Position numbers and translations under genes: made by a program | Source of the DNA: Amblyomma americanum | Lineage: Eukaryota; Arthropoda; Arachnida; Ixodida; Ixodidae | Length of the DNA: 64,000 nucleotides | Assembly: GCF_052857255.1 (NCBI RefSeq) | Contig: NC_135497.1 | Span: 117,666,413 to 117,730,412, forward strand | Direction: 5' to 3' | Notes under the pieces: model-generated | The model's database searches: none | The model's input: the letters and a program-made list of their open reading frames with translations, nothing else | What the model was told of the DNA's origin: nothing | Shown: positions 10,748-22,132 of the stretch, piece after piece | Numbering within the stretch: position 1 is the first letter of the stretch | Layout of the letters: each line of letters opens with the position of its first letter

Positions 10748-13689
10748 CTGGCACAATGCCTCCTCCAGCCTCATCGTTCACATATGCCTTACGGTGTCAT
10801 CCACATTATCAACCGCAAAAGGCAAGCAGCTTTTCTTCGCAGTCTGCGCTGCCTGACTGTCTTGTTTAAGTGATGGAAGACTCTCGATCTGTTCGACTCA
10901 GGTCACAGCGCTCGGCAGCCCTCAAGGTGTGCAGGCTTTGAGCGCGTGTGAAAAATGTTCTGGTTGGCTGCCCTGCACTGGGGGAGAGGGATGAGGGGCC
11001 GTGAAAGGATAAGGCTAAGTAGAGAAATGCGGTCCGCAGCAAGCACGACAAGCAATTATTGGTTAGCCTCCCTGCCTTTCCTCTGTCACTTTTATTTCCC
11101 TCTCTCTCTCTCTGGGCACATAACTCCGAGAGAGCTTTAAATGCTTCCGCATTTCCTCCCGAGCACTAAACAAACACTAGGCAAAGTTCGCGTCAAATAT
11201 GCCACCTTCCGGGCGCGAATGGCTCACAGGCGCGGAGATTTGAGAAAAGTCGCTACGTTCCACTTCATCGCCTTGACATGCCGCGAGTCTCCTCCAGGCG
11301 CTTAAAAGATTCCACACGCGCACAAGGATGGCGTCCCTGTCGCAGCTGTCCAAAACCAATTCAGCTCTGCGGCTTTTTGGTCGGAAGAAAGAAGCCCCGT
11401 TCGGTCTCCTGATATGATTATTACAGCTACTCGTTTCGCCGACGCACTCGAGGTATGCAGTCCCGGGCTGTGCCGCGGCCGTCTCCCTCTCCGGAGCGAT
11501 TCGTTTCTCACCGGCGCGGCGTCGCTTTCATTCGGCGCGAACAGATTAGGCGCCGCGCGCGCGCCCGACGGGGCTGGGCGTCACGCTGGCGCTCTTTTCT
11601 AATCAGGCGCGCCACGCGCGACCGCAGCGGCGGCAGCGTGAGCGCGCGAGGCGTCAAAGGGGGAACCGAGGAGCGGGAAAAAGGGTTGCGACCAGCCGCT
11701 TCGCGCCAAGATGCTGACTCCGTGAGAAGCGTCTTTTTGATCCGTCTCTAACAAGGGATTTGTTTTCGAATACCAATGGGATGCGACCGCCGCAGACTGC
11801 CGAGTTTTTGCCTTTTGCGCTCGCGTACGCGCTCACCTCGCTCCCAATCGCGCGGCGGCGGCTTTGGCTTTTTTGGCGGCGGCTCCCATCTCGGGGATAG
11901 ATTGGAAAAGAGCGCGTCGACCGCGCCACGGGGAGCGGCGGGGCGTCCGGTGGCAGCCACAGCAGGCACGCCGCAACTGGGGCTCGGTCGTCAGCGAGAA
12001 AAGAGTAAGCGCAAAAGAGCGGCGTCGTTTCTGGGGCGCGCGCGCCGATTGGCCTGTGGGCGGGCACATTTCCTCCGCAGAGCAATCAGAATGCTGGCAG
12101 GTTTCGCATTTGTCCTTTCTTATTTTCATTCGCTCACTTCCGTATCAACTGAAGACGTATCCATTGTCTGACCACCTCAATGCATAAGTGGTCCTTCAAC
12201 GTATGCTAAGCCAGGATTTAATAGTATTTTAATCGTTCGTGCAAACGCGCTTTACTCCCCGAACGCCCTACCATGCTAAAAATCGAAATTTTCTCTTTTT
12301 TTTTCTTCCGATTAATACAGTAAGAGACAGTAGGCTCTGAACACGCGCCAGTCTCCTTAACGCTGCGCAGCACTCAATTCGACTCCGTCAGTTGTCTTCA
12401 GGTATTTCTGAAGAGAACATGAATTAGACAGGAGGAAAGCGCATATTACTGCAGAGTTTGGCCGTTTGTGCGCCAACAAGGCAGGCCTCCATGCATGTCC
12501 TGTGTGAACCTAGTGGCGTAATTTGTAAGCGAAACTGAAAAAGAAGAAAATAACAGAAAACGTAACTTTGCGCTGTGGGCATGCGCCTGGGGCTCTATCT
12601 ACGAAGTCGTATGCCTGTAAGTTCATTTCTTCGCCGATGAACGTTCACGCACGCTCGAATCCCGACAGACAGAAAAAGACGATAGCTGGCGCGCACCTGA
12701 TCACCAATAGGGCATACGCGCGCAAAACATGGCGAGCTATGTCACAGGTTTTCGACTAACGCGCACTTACTCACTCCACGGGCGATAAGCTTAATGGGCG
12801 AGGGTAAATGTGATACTTTTTTATTTTTCTTGCCAAGTGAGTATTGCTCGTACGATTAGGTTACTGTGGGCCGAAAGGCCACGGCTAAAATTGTTCTACA
12901 TGCAACTGTGCTCACCAACAATGAATTCCTATCGGACATAAACTTTTCCTTTATTATATATTCGTCATCAGGATGAGGACGAGCATATTTTATTAGTAAA
13001 TATGCGTTTGGTAGACGTTCTACTGGGCGCCAGTGGTAACTACGTCGAGAAACGTCCGGCATATGCAAATCGACAACGCAAAAAGCACAAACGTAGGTAG
13101 TGTATGCGGTCATCCACTCTGATGTATTCCTTGTATGCCCCAGCGTAAATTTAACTTTGAGCCCTTCACTTTGACGGATTCGGGAAAGTTTATTCTGAAC
13201 TCCGCGGCAACTGATGAAATTTCATGTGCGAAGAAGGCAAGCCCGAAACGCGGGCTAATCTAGCCCGCCGAGCTTCATGTTGCTAGCATTGTCGTTGCCG
13301 AATCACGTTTTAAAATGTGAAAACAGGAACGACCAGGTAGTGGGCTGGTTAAATTTGCGATGCTGTAGGAGGTCTGTGCTTTCTTCTGGCGTGATTCCTT
13401 CGCAACGCAATGAGAGGTGTCTCACAACTATGGAAATACGGGGGGACAGCCTTCCGCCCCCCCCCCCCCCCGCACTTTCACTCCGCGGATGCAGCGTTCC
13501 CGCTCGCTAACCGCGGAGGGGTTCGTGCTCGAGGGAACAAAGGGAAGGGACGACACAGCGTGACCACTCATATGCTATTTATTACACTTGCAATTAATAC
13601 ACAGAGCGGGCCAGCTAGCTACAAAACATCAGCGAGGCATTTTTCGGAAATAGAAGGCTACGTAAGAAGGGCTTCCGACTTACCGGCTG
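10748..13689. other. Unassigned DNA with CpG-rich block 11420-12100
   Basis: From about 11420 to 12100 both strands are open in several frames because the DNA is strongly GC- and CpG-rich. None of the translations has a recognisable domain. The rest (12100-13690) is AT-richer and featureless apart from a C15 run at 13457-13471. The strip 10955-11020 contains GGCTGCCCTGCACTGGGGGA-type words that I associate loosely with tick repeats. Confidence 0.4.
13457..13471. repeat. C15 homopolymer
   Basis: Fifteen consecutive C residues in otherwise unassigned DNA. Confidence 0.9.
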
Positions 13690-14335
13690 GGGCAGGGGCG
13701 TGACTTCGGAAGTATCGGCAGCGAACATTTGTATGCGCCGACAATGGCGGCCGCATTCTTGGGGCAAAGCCATCCCCGAGCATTTGCTGGGGAAGGTGAC
13801 GAATGCGCGCGTTTGCTGCGCTCGCTTCGCTGCCTGCAACCAGAAGTCCAGCGGCAAGGCACAACGGGTCTCTGTGCGCCTGCCGCGGAAGGTGACGAGA
13901 ACGTGCGGCTCCAACCGCTCGTGACACTGGCCGGATCCCGAAGAGACCGTCTACGGTTCCGCAGAATTCCGCGTAACCTACGAGGTGGCGCTCCCATCGC
14001 TGTTTCCACTTCCCCCATGAGGGAGCCTTCCCTCCTCGCACAGCCGATGCTGTCCTGGCGCAAGATGGCGAAGATGGGCCACGTCGAAATGGAAGGGGGA
14101 AACAGGTTCTCCACACAACTCAAAGCAGATCGAAAATTTTATGAGCGCCATACCAGCGCACGCGCGGGCAAGAAGAAAAGTTCACGCGTTATGCTTAGGG
14201 CCGGGTTGTAATGGGTAGCGCTGTGTGACCGTTAAAATGTACGGAACAGCAGTCACTGAGGCTACAGAGGATACCTATACGAGATTAATCTCCTTCGGTA
14301 TTACATGAAAACTATTCGAAAACGTTTCAGACCAG
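13690..14335. other. GC-rich segment, no gene recognised
   Basis: Frames of about 150-160 codons overlap on both strands between 13658 and 14211. None has a known motif, and the mutual openness is explained by GC-rich composition. I would not call a gene without transcript evidence. Confidence 0.35.
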
Positions 14336-14339
14336 GGCA

Positions 14340-15331
14340 TCCCTCACTACGCAATCTAAACACGTGCGTGCCCTGAGAGAGCTTTGGTCATGGCCTCCAT
14401 ATGCCAGCGTTATGGCTAGGGAGTTATGGCCAATTGCCTTAGTAAATACCTTGTAGGCGATGGACAGTAAGCTGGTTGGTCTGTAATTTTTAACGTCCTT
14501 GACGTCCCCTTTCTTAAGTATTAAGATGATGTTAGTGTTCTTCTAAGATCCCGGTACGCTCGAGCTCCTAACGCATTAAGTATACAGAATGACTAGTTTT
14601 TCTAGCCCAATCTCTCCGCCGTTCAACAGATCTGCTGTTACCTCATTTTCGCCAGCTGCCTTACCGATTCGCATTGCGCCGAAGGTTTTCTTTACACTTC
14701 CTTTTTCGCTACTGGCGGGATGTCAACTCCGTGCGCTACTGCCTCTCTCATTAATGTCCCGATTACATTGGCTACTGATCTGTGGCTATAGATCTGTGCA
14801 GAACTCTTCGACCACATTAACTATCGTAGCCATATTGCTAATTGCACTGCCCTCTTTGTCTCTTAGCGCATACATCTGATTTCTGCCTATGCCTAGTTCC
14901 CTCTTGACCGCTTACAGCGATCTTCGTTGCGTGCTCGATTCTCTCTATAATATACTTATTTATGCCGGTTACCTTTCGCTATTGTTTAGCCTTGACAGTT
15001 CTGCCAGTTTTATTCTGTCTGTGGGTTAGAGGCTTTCATTCTTTAGCGTGTCTTAATGAAATCTTTCGTCTCCTGACACAGCTTGCCGGTATCCGGGCTA
15101 ACGATTCGACCGCCTACTTCTGCTGCGGACTACATGGATACCTGTGAGGTTATCGTTCATTGCTTGAGTAATAAGGTCCTCGTCCTTGGTTTAAGCCGAA
15201 TATCTCACTGCAGCGAGATCCTGAATTCCTTTCATTTCTCCCTTAGCGCTAACTAGTTTATGGGCTTCTTCCTTCCTAGTTTCTTCCGTTCCTCTTCAAG
15301 TCAAGGTTCATTCGAGACCGTACCATACTAT
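14340..15331 (-). pseudogene. RTE-type LINE, RT portion (downstream piece of split element)
   Basis: On the minus strand, from high to low coordinates, the readable pieces are MVRSRMNLDLKRN (the end of the endonuclease, next to 15331), then AMRIGKAAGENEVTADLL (about 14640-14690), then [20 protein letters not shown] (about 14460-14520) followed by AYKVFTKAI. These match the pattern of RTE/BovB-type LINEs, whose ORF joins an AP endonuclease to an RT. The RT stops being readable below about 14340, so the catalytic FADD region and 3' end are missing. Numerous stops and frameshifts separate the pieces. The upstream part of the same element lies at 22133-22770 on the far side of the gypsy insertion. 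Confidence 0.8.
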
Positions 15332-15707
15332 TGCCGCGAATATTTGCAGTATTTTTTTCGTTTTTCAAATCTGCCGCCACACCACCTTATCGCTTTCTTT
15401 GCGACGCAAGACGCGACTAGATTTATCTCGATTGATCGCAGCCAGGCAGAGCTGATTCTACGTTGTTCCGGAATGTTCTAGTAACTTTGCACGCTTTATC
15501 TCGAAAGTTCGCTATCAGCTTTAAATGAGCACGGCCGGACAGCGGCGGGCATTCTCTTCGACGACCGCCGAGCACGCTTGTCGCTTCGCCGCCGCCGAGC
15601 GATTCAGTCCATTTTGGGTGCAAGTCAGCCCAATAAACAGTTTTCTTTTAGAAGACCCTTTCGTCCGTCTTCATCGCTGCTTCGACTGCCGTCACCACTA
15701 CGTGACA
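15332..15707 (+). repeat. 5' LTR of gypsy element
   Basis: It begins TGCCGCGAATATTTGCAG and ends CACTACGTGACA, matching the 3' LTR along its whole length. AATAAACAG (15631-15639, near the 3' side) is a plausible polyadenylation signal, which is also present in the other LTR as GATAAACAG. Confidence 0.93.
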
Positions 15708-15710
15708 TAC

Positions 15711-15728
15711 TGGTGGAGGTGCGGGGTA
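15711..15728 (+). other. Candidate tRNA primer-binding site
   Basis: TGGTGGAGGTGCGGGGTA starts three bases after the 5' LTR. The initial TGG matches the CCA end of a tRNA, and the position is right for minus-strand priming. I cannot name the tRNA from memory. Confidence 0.5.
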
Positions 15729-15759
15729 GCTTCCATGTTCCGGACGCCCCCTTCAAGTC

Positions 15760-17072
15760 GTGAAGCCAGCCCTCAGCGATTCGCACCCGAGGACGAGCCA
15801 GCAGCTCAGCGAGCCAGCCGACGTGCCTGAGCTCGGGACCCTGCCGGACCGCACCAGACAGCGAAAAGACGCTGCTACGAGCACCGCAATCTCGCCGAAG
15901 ATGTCGACACCGATCATACTACAGCAGCCGCGGGTGCCGCCAACTTTCAATGGATCCCTAGGCGAAGACCCTGAAGAATGGTTGGACCAATTTGAGCGCG
16001 TGGCGTCATTCAACAAGTGGGATGATGCGGCAAAAATTTGACACGTGTTCTTCTCATTGGATGGCTACGCACACACGTGGTACGAAAACTACGAGTCATC
16101 CCTTACGACATGGGAGCTATTCAAGAGAGAACTATTGAAGGTATTCACCAGTGTCGTGAGGAAAGAAAGAGCCGAACGACTCCTCGAATCCAGGATCCAG
16201 CTCCGAATGAGCCCGTCCGCGGTTACGTCGAGGAGATGAAGCGCCTATTTCGCCGCGCCGACCCCGAAATGACCGAGGAAAGGAAAGTTCGAGTTTTTAA
16301 TGCGCGGCGTAAAAGAACAACTCTTTGGCAGCCTCGTCAGCCAGCCGCCAAAAACAGTCGCAGAATTCATGAAAGAAGCCTGCACGATTGAGAAGACCCT
16401 CGACGTCCGAGCTCGGCAGTACAATCGCCCTTCCTCTGCCTGTGCAATCCGTTCGGACACGACGGCCACCACCAGCGACAGCTTGCGGGAAGTTATCCGC
16501 GAAATCGTCCAAGAGGAGCTATGCCGATTACTGTCCTCCTCCCCACAGCCACAAGCAGAGAATCTGATGGATGTGGTACGGAAGAAGTGCAACAGGCACT
16601 TGGCACCCCGACGGCCACAGAACCCCAGGCCATGACCTACGCCGCTGCAGTAAGGAGTGCTCAGCCCCAACGACAACCCCTACGTCCTCCTCGAGATGGG
16701 CCACTTGTTCCACAACGCCGCCTCCCAGCCCCCGCCCGCCCAGCCTATGACCGACGCTCAAGCCCCAGGAAATGCGACGCCTGGAGGACTTCCGACAACC
16801 GTCCGTTGTGCTTCCATTGCGGTGAGGCCGACCATATTCTTCGTCACTACCCGTACCGACGTATCAGACTTCGAGGCATTGCCGTTAACGCCCCACGACC
16901 ACGCTTCGGACAACGTCCGCAGGAAATCGACGAGTACCTGCGTCGAGAGGAGTACACGGCGAACCGCTTTTCGCGCTCACCATCGCCGTCAACCTCGCGC
17001 TTTGCGTCGCCACGCCGCAGCTACGCAGCCGCGGTACAAGGAAAGTCTCCCAGCCCCCGTAGGGGAAACTAA
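15760..17072 (+). pseudogene. Gypsy gag (capsid-like and zinc knuckle), broken
   Basis: Gag packages the element RNA in cytoplasmic particles. Readable parts are PPTFNGSLGEDPEEWLDQFE (about 15935-15995), WYENYESSLTTWELFKRELL (about 16080-16138), then FRRADPEMTEERKVRV, KTVAEFMKEACTIEKTLDVR, a proline/arginine-rich linker and a zinc knuckle CFHCGEADHILRHYPY near 16810-16860. In that knuckle the expected last Cys is Tyr. A TGA at 16039-16041 interrupts the capsid region, where CGA (Arg) is expected. Frameshifts occur near 16203, 16299 and 16590. The stop at 17070-17072 ends gag. Confidence 0.85.
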
Positions 17073-17084
17073 AGGCAGCAACCT

Positions 17085-18315
17085 CTGGGGGTGAGGCTGC
17101 TCACGAGCGAAACGCCGAAGATCCTCCACCGACCACGCCCCATGAAGACGCTGCACCCGCGACGCCGCATGAAGAACCGACACTCGCTGCACCGACACCG
17201 CACACAATGAGAACCCCGACCACTACGCAAGCTGCCTTGAAAACGGCGCCGCCACCCAGAAGAGCTTCGACCACACGCCAAACCCGCGACTCGCATACGC
17301 GACGAAGCCGTGACCCGACGCCGAGAGCGACATGCAATGCAAGAGCCAGGACCTCCGATTTAGAAGTGACTATCGACGGCCGGAAAGTTATCGCTCTAGT
17401 CGACACAGGAGCCGATTACTCGGTGATGAATGGAACATTCGCTGCGCAGCTGAGAAAAGTCACAACGGCTTGGGACGGCCCACAAATTCGCACCGCAGCG
17501 GGCCACCTCATTACGCCATCAGGACGATGCACAACGCGAGTGACTGTCAAAGGACATACCTATCCTGCGACATTTGTTGTGCTACCGCAATGCTCCCGCG
17601 AAGTGATCTTGGGTATGGATTTCCTTAATGAGCATCAGGAGATCATCGACCTGCAATCCAAGCTGATCGCGCTTTCGACGGACAAAGCCATCGCTTCGAT
17701 GAAAACTGAGGAAAATCACGTTGTCCTGAGTGTCCAATCAAGCGTTATCGTGACCGTAGGCGCCACGAAAGCCATTAACGCTGAAGCCATCATCGAGGGG
17801 AACAAGCAGTTGCTTCTAGACCGAGGAATCAGCATCGCAAGAGGCATCGCACATTTCCGCAATGGCCAGGCCGAAGTAGTGCTGACTAACTTCAGTGAAG
17901 AATACCGACACATTAACAGAGGAACGACGATTGCTTTCTTCTACGAAATATCTGACGTACGAGACTCCTTCGCTCTTTCCGACCCCTCCGCAGAAGATTC
18001 GCCTGACCAAGGGAACTCACCCACTTTCGACATCAACCTAGCCCTGCACCGGAACAGACAAGACCAGATCCGCAATCTGCTTCAAAGCTACAGTGAGTGT
18101 TTTTCGACATCGCCGAAGGTGCGACAGACGCCAATTGCCAAGCATCGCATTATAACGGACCAACACGTCCGACCTCTCCGTCAAAGCCCTTACCGTGTGT
18201 CATCGCGAGAACGACAAGCCATCTGGGACCAAGTCGAAGAAATGCTTCGCGACGACGTCATCCAGCCTTCAAACAGCCCATGGGCGGCACTGGTTGTTCT
18301 AGTGAGAAAGACGGC
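17085..18315 (+). pseudogene. Gypsy pol, protease and N-terminal RT
   Basis: After a threonine/proline-rich linker the frame shows a retroviral-type aspartic protease. Its active site is VDTGADYSVM (17399-17428), the ATFVVLPQCS strand follows, and ILGMDFL is the conserved GMD turn near 17607-17627. A spacer leads into the RT start HRIITDQHVRPLRQSPYRVS (18144-18203) and the DDVIQPSNSPWAALVVLV region. A frameshift near 18311 moves the continuation (DGALRFCVDYRRLN) to another frame. The protease matures the polyprotein. Its catalytic Asp is intact here, but the ORF is not. Confidence 0.85.
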
Positions 18316-18504
18316 GCACTTCGCTTCTGCGTGGATTACCGCCGCTTGAACAACATAACAAAGAAGGACGTGTACCCCCTCCCCCGCATCGACGACACAC
18401 TGGACCGCCCCTGCAACGCCAAATATTTCTCGTCGATGGACCTCAAGAGCGGCTATTGGCAAATTGAGGTCGACGAAAGAGATCGCGAGAAGACAGCATT
18501 CAAG
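18316..18504 (+). pseudogene. Gypsy RT, palm segment before the insertion
   Basis: The frame reads DGALRFCVDYRRLNNITKKD, then VYPLPRIDDTLD, and RT motif A as SSMDLKSGYWQIEV (18433-18474), ending at EKTAF (about 18487-18501). The catalytic Asp of motif A is present. The ORF is then interrupted by a TIR element at 18505. RT resumes at 19411 with ITPDGLFEF. Confidence 0.88.
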
Positions 18505-19408
18505 CCTGGACTCCATGTACGCGAAAACTCACGCGAACGCGAAGGCGACGGCGGCAAGCGACGAGCGACGCCGTCGCGCGAAGCAAAATGCATGTGTCAC
18601 TTGCCGTGTCGCTCGGATCTGCACCCACAGAAAATTTCGCTCGTCGCCCGGAAGTCCCTCACGCGACTGGCCAACCAGAGCGCCCCAAAGCCGTTTCCGG
18701 TTTGTCTACGGTTTCTCACGGGTACATCTCACGAAACCCGCCCGTCGTCTTGGTCATCGCCACCGTCGATAAAATATTTGGTTTTGTAGCTGAGAGGCAG
18801 ACCCGCATGATTTAAATAATTAAAACAATCTACTTGTTGGGTGCGGAGGGCTAACAGCATTTGGAGCGGGCTACGCAATCGGGCGTACTGCAGGGAGAGA
18901 TGCGTGTCGAGCCGCGGGTACCGGCGCTCGATCCACCGTGCCGCTGCGCTCCAACTGTGCAGAAACACTCGCGGCGCGCATTCTCACTGGTAAATTATAG
19001 TTTGCTCACTTACAATCAAACTGCGGTGACAGTTTATGGGAGTGTTTTTACTAAGCCGGAGTGCACAGGCACCGAACGAAAGCACACCTCCCCCGTGATG
19101 TGACTTCGTCTCCGCAAGCACGCCTTTGGCTATCTCTACTGCCGCTACACCGCTGCCGTAGAGGAAATATTCCTTTGGCCCCGACTATGAGGCACACTCA
19201 CAAAATTTTAAGAGAGAGAGCAGGTTACGGGCGGTGTTTCTAAGCCTGAGTGCGCAAAGCACGGAGTCCGCAGCGCACGTCGTGGGTTCGCGTCGCCTGC
19301 CGCCTTCGCTTGCATGGAGGTTGCCCACAAGCGACGGAGCGAACGCCAGCCGTCGCCGCCGCCGTCGCCTTCGCGTTCGCGTGAGTTCTCGCGTACATGG
19401 AGTCCAGG
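18505..19408. mobile_element. 904-bp TIR element inserted in gypsy RT
   Basis: The left end CCTGGACTCCATGTACGCGA and the reverse complement of the right end begin with the same 20 bases. Beyond that, over about 50 bases, they match with one difference, continuing through CTCACGCGAACGCGAAGGCGACGGCGGC. The insertion falls between RT motifs A and B, exactly where the gypsy reading frame should run from EKTAF into ITPDG. I see no clear target duplication (flanks AAG and TGT). The interior holds no transposase, so it is non-autonomous. GCGAACGCGA-like words recur near both ends. Superfamily not determined. Confidence 0.88.
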
Positions 19409-19410
19409 TG

Positions 19411-20346
19411 TCATCACTCCGGATGGGCTGTTTGAGTTCAAGGTGATGCTATTTGGTCTCTGTTCCGCACCAGCGACGTTTCAGCGAGTAATGGATACAG
19501 TGCTGGCAGGCCTGAAGTGGCAAATTTGTCTGGTATATTTAGATGACGTCGTTGTCTTCGCCTCGAACTTTGAAGAGCACTTCAAAAGACTTCGAACAGT
19601 ACTAGACGCAATCAAGTCGTCTGGCCTAACCTTGAAAGCAGAGAAATGCCACTTTGCCTACGAAGAGCTGCTGTTTCTAGGCCACATCGTTAGCAAGGAG
19701 GGAGTACGCCCAGACCCGCAGAAAACAGCTGCTATTGAACAGTTTCCACCACCGGCCGATAAGAAAGCAGTGCGCAGATTTCTCGGACTGTGCGCATATT
19801 ACCGACGATTTGCGAAAAACTTTTCGCGCATCGCCGAGCCCCTGACCCAACTGACGAAGGCAGACGCGCCGTTTAAATGGGAAGCGCCGCAAGCAGCCTT
19901 CAAGGAACTTCAACGTCGTTTACAGTCCCCACCGATCCTTGCGCATTTTGATGAAAACGCCGATACTGAAGTTCATACCGATGCAAGCAGCGTGGGACAA
20001 GCCGCCGTCCTCGTTCAAAAAAGTGACAGGCTGGAGAAAGTCATCGCATAGGCTAGCCGTTCCCTTTCCAAGGCCGAGGCTAACTATTCGGCAACTGAGA
20101 AGGAGTGCCTTGCCATCATCTGGGCTACGTCGAAATTCCGCCCCCACCTTTACGGACGACCGTACAAGGTGGTCAGCGACCACCACGCGCTCTGCTGGCT
20201 TGCCAATTTGAAGGACCCCTCTGGCCGACTCGCTCGATGGATTCTGCGTCTCCAGGAGTTTGACGTCACCGTCGTTTACAAGTCCTGACGCAAGCACTCT
20301 GACGCAAATTGCCTATCACGAGCCCCTGTAGATGCACCGCCGCCGG
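19411..20346 (+). pseudogene. Gypsy RT (fingers/thumb) and RNase H
   Basis: RT resumes as ITPDGLFEFKVMLFGLCSAP, with the catalytic motif YLDDVVVF at about 19537-19560, GHIVSKEGVRPDP, and FLGLCAYYRRFAKNFS of the connection. RNase H shows TDASSVGQAAVL (about 19978-20013), [14 protein letters not shown] and SDHHALCWL (about 20174-20200). Stops interrupt it at 20049-20051 (TAG, Tyr expected in the YASRSLS motif) and 20286-20288 (TGA where CGA is likely). RT and RNase H copy the RNA to DNA. Confidence 0.88.
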
Positions 20347-21646
20347 ACGACGATGAGGACGCCTTCCTGGAACCCATCAGCCACAGCTCTTTTGCTCAGC
20401 AGCAACGCTCGGACCCCGACCTAAAAGGCCTCATCGAGTACCTGGAAGGCAAAGTTTCTTCACCCCCCGCTTCATTCAAGCGAGGAATGTCTTCCTTCTT
20501 TGTGCAGAATGAGATTCTTGTGAAGAAGAACTTTACAGCGAGCAAAACAGCCTACCTTCTTGTTGTACCTGCTTGTCTCCGCGAGGAAGTTCTACAGGCT
20601 TCACACGACGAGCCGACAGCTGGACATCTCGGGTTTACTCGCACCCTCCGCCGCATTCAAGACCAGTATTACTGGCCCCGACTGTCTGCCGATATCACAC
20701 ACTATGTGAAAACCTGCCGAGATTGTCAGCGACGAAAGACCCCTCCCACACGACCAGCAGGATTTCTGAACCCATTGAACCTCCCTCAAGGCCCTTTCAG
20801 CAGATCGGCATGGACTTGCTTGGCCCTTTTCCAACGTCAACATCTGGAAATAAGTGGACCATCATAGCGACCGACTACCTGACCCGCTACGCCGAGGCGA
20901 AAGCCATACCGAACGGAACAGCAGCAGAAGTCGCCAAATTTTTCGTGGAGTGCATTCTTCTTCGACACGGCGCCCCCGATGTGTTCATCACGGACAGAGG
21001 AACAGCACTCACGGCGGAACTAACGCAAGCCATCCTGCGTTACAGCCAAACCAGCCACCGGAGGACAACTGCATACCATCCGCAGACCAACGGACTGACC
21101 GAGCGCCTGAACAAAACCATCGCCGATATGCTCGCCATGTATGTCGATGCCGAACACAAAACCTGGGATGTCATCCTGCCTTACGTCGTCTTCGCCTACA
21201 ACACCGCATTGCGGGAGACCACCCAGATGACGCCATTTAGGCTCGTCCATGGCAGGGAGGCCACGACCACGCTAGACGCCATGCTGCCCAACGTTACAGA
21301 AGAAGGGAACGTCGACGTTGCCGCCTACCTTCAACGCGCAGAAGCTCGAATGCTTGCCCGATTACGGATCAAAGATCAGCAGCGGTCCGACGCCAGACGC
21401 TACAACCTACGAAGACGCAACGCGGAATACAAGCCAGGAGACCAAGTCTGGTTGTGGACGCCTATTCGCCGCCGTGGATTGAGTGAAAAGCTTTTGAGCC
21501 GCTATTTCAGCCCGTACAAGGTTCTTCGTCGGCTAGGTGAACTGGATTATGAAGTCATCCCTGACGCAATGACTGCATCCCAGCGACGCCGCGTACGACC
21601 AGAAGTTGTCCATGTAGTCCGTCTGAAGCCGTATCATGCGCGCTAA
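20347..21646 (+). pseudogene. Gypsy integrase
   Basis: The zinc-binding domain has ASHDEPTAGHLGFTRTLRRI (20599-20658) and VKTCRDCQRRK (about 20706-20738), giving HHCC. A frameshift near 20795 precedes the catalytic core. The core has the D,D-35-E residues visible in ATDYLTRYAEA (first Asp, about 20869), ITDRGT (about 20986) and TNGLTERLNKT (Glu, about 21100). The C-terminal GPY/F-like part is KLLSRYFSPYKVLRR, and the frame ends at 21644-21646 after VVHVVRLKPYHAR. This enzyme inserts the DNA copy; the 4-bp duplication at the ends fits this class. Confidence 0.88.
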
Positions 21647-21744
21647 AGGCCGCTGCATTTCCATGCTCTATTTTCGCAAGATCCGATTTTTTTTCTCTTA
21701 CTAGTCGCATTATTTGTTTTAATGCATCGGGTCGATGCGTCTTT

Positions 21745-21754
21745 GAGAGGGGAG
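21745..21754 (+). other. Polypurine tract before 3' LTR
   Basis: GAGAGGGGAG lies three bases upstream of the 3' LTR, the expected primer position for plus-strand DNA synthesis. Confidence 0.6.
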
Positions 21755-21757
21755 TAA

Positions 21758-22132
21758 TGCCGCGATTATTTGCAATGCTTGTTCGTTTTTCAAATCTGCC
21801 GCCACACCACCTTATCGCTTTCTTTGCGACGCAAGACGCGACTAGATTTATCTCGATTGATCGCAGCCAGGCACAGCTGATTCTACGTTGTTCCGGAATG
21901 TTCTAGTAACTTTGCACGCTTTATCTCGAAAGTTCGCTATCAGATTTAAATTGAGCACGGCCGACAGCGGCGGGCATTCTGTTCGACGACCGCCGAGCAC
22001 GCTTGTCACTTCGCCGCCGCCGAGTGATTCAGTCCATTTTGGGTGTAAGTCAGCCCGATAAACAGTTTTCTTTTAGAAGGGCCTTTCGTCCGTCTTCATC
22101 GCTGTTTCGACTGCCGTCACCACTACGTGACA
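21758..22132 (+). repeat. 3' LTR of gypsy element
   Basis: It runs TGCCGCGATTATTTGCAATG to CACTACGTGACA and matches the 5' LTR apart from scattered substitutions and small indels. It is followed by the CTAT duplication. Confidence 0.93.

Larger units (their letters stand above)
15332..22132 (+). mobile_element. Ty3/gypsy LTR retrotransposon, nearly complete but inactive
   Basis: LTRs of about 376 and 375 bp begin TG and end CA. They are flanked by a 4-bp CTAT duplication (15328-15331 and 22133-22136). Between them lie a candidate primer site, gag with a zinc knuckle, protease, RT, RNase H and integrase in the standard Ty3/gypsy order, and a purine tract before the 3' LTR. There is no env-like gene. 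Excluding the 904-bp element inserted in RT, the length is about 5.9 kb. By eye the LTRs differ at roughly 15-20 positions plus small indels, so the insertion is not recent. At least three stops and five frameshifts disable it. It sits inside an antisense RTE LINE. Confidence 0.95.

Noticed and set aside
13729..14211. 160-codon plus frame opposite 147- and 152-codon minus frames
   Set aside because: Mutual openness on both strands in GC-rich DNA, no recognised domain.
15332..22132. Gypsy element as an intact, possibly active or env-bearing retrovirus-like element
   Set aside because: Stops, frameshifts and the 904-bp insertion disable gag and pol, and there is no env-like frame between integrase and the 3' LTR.
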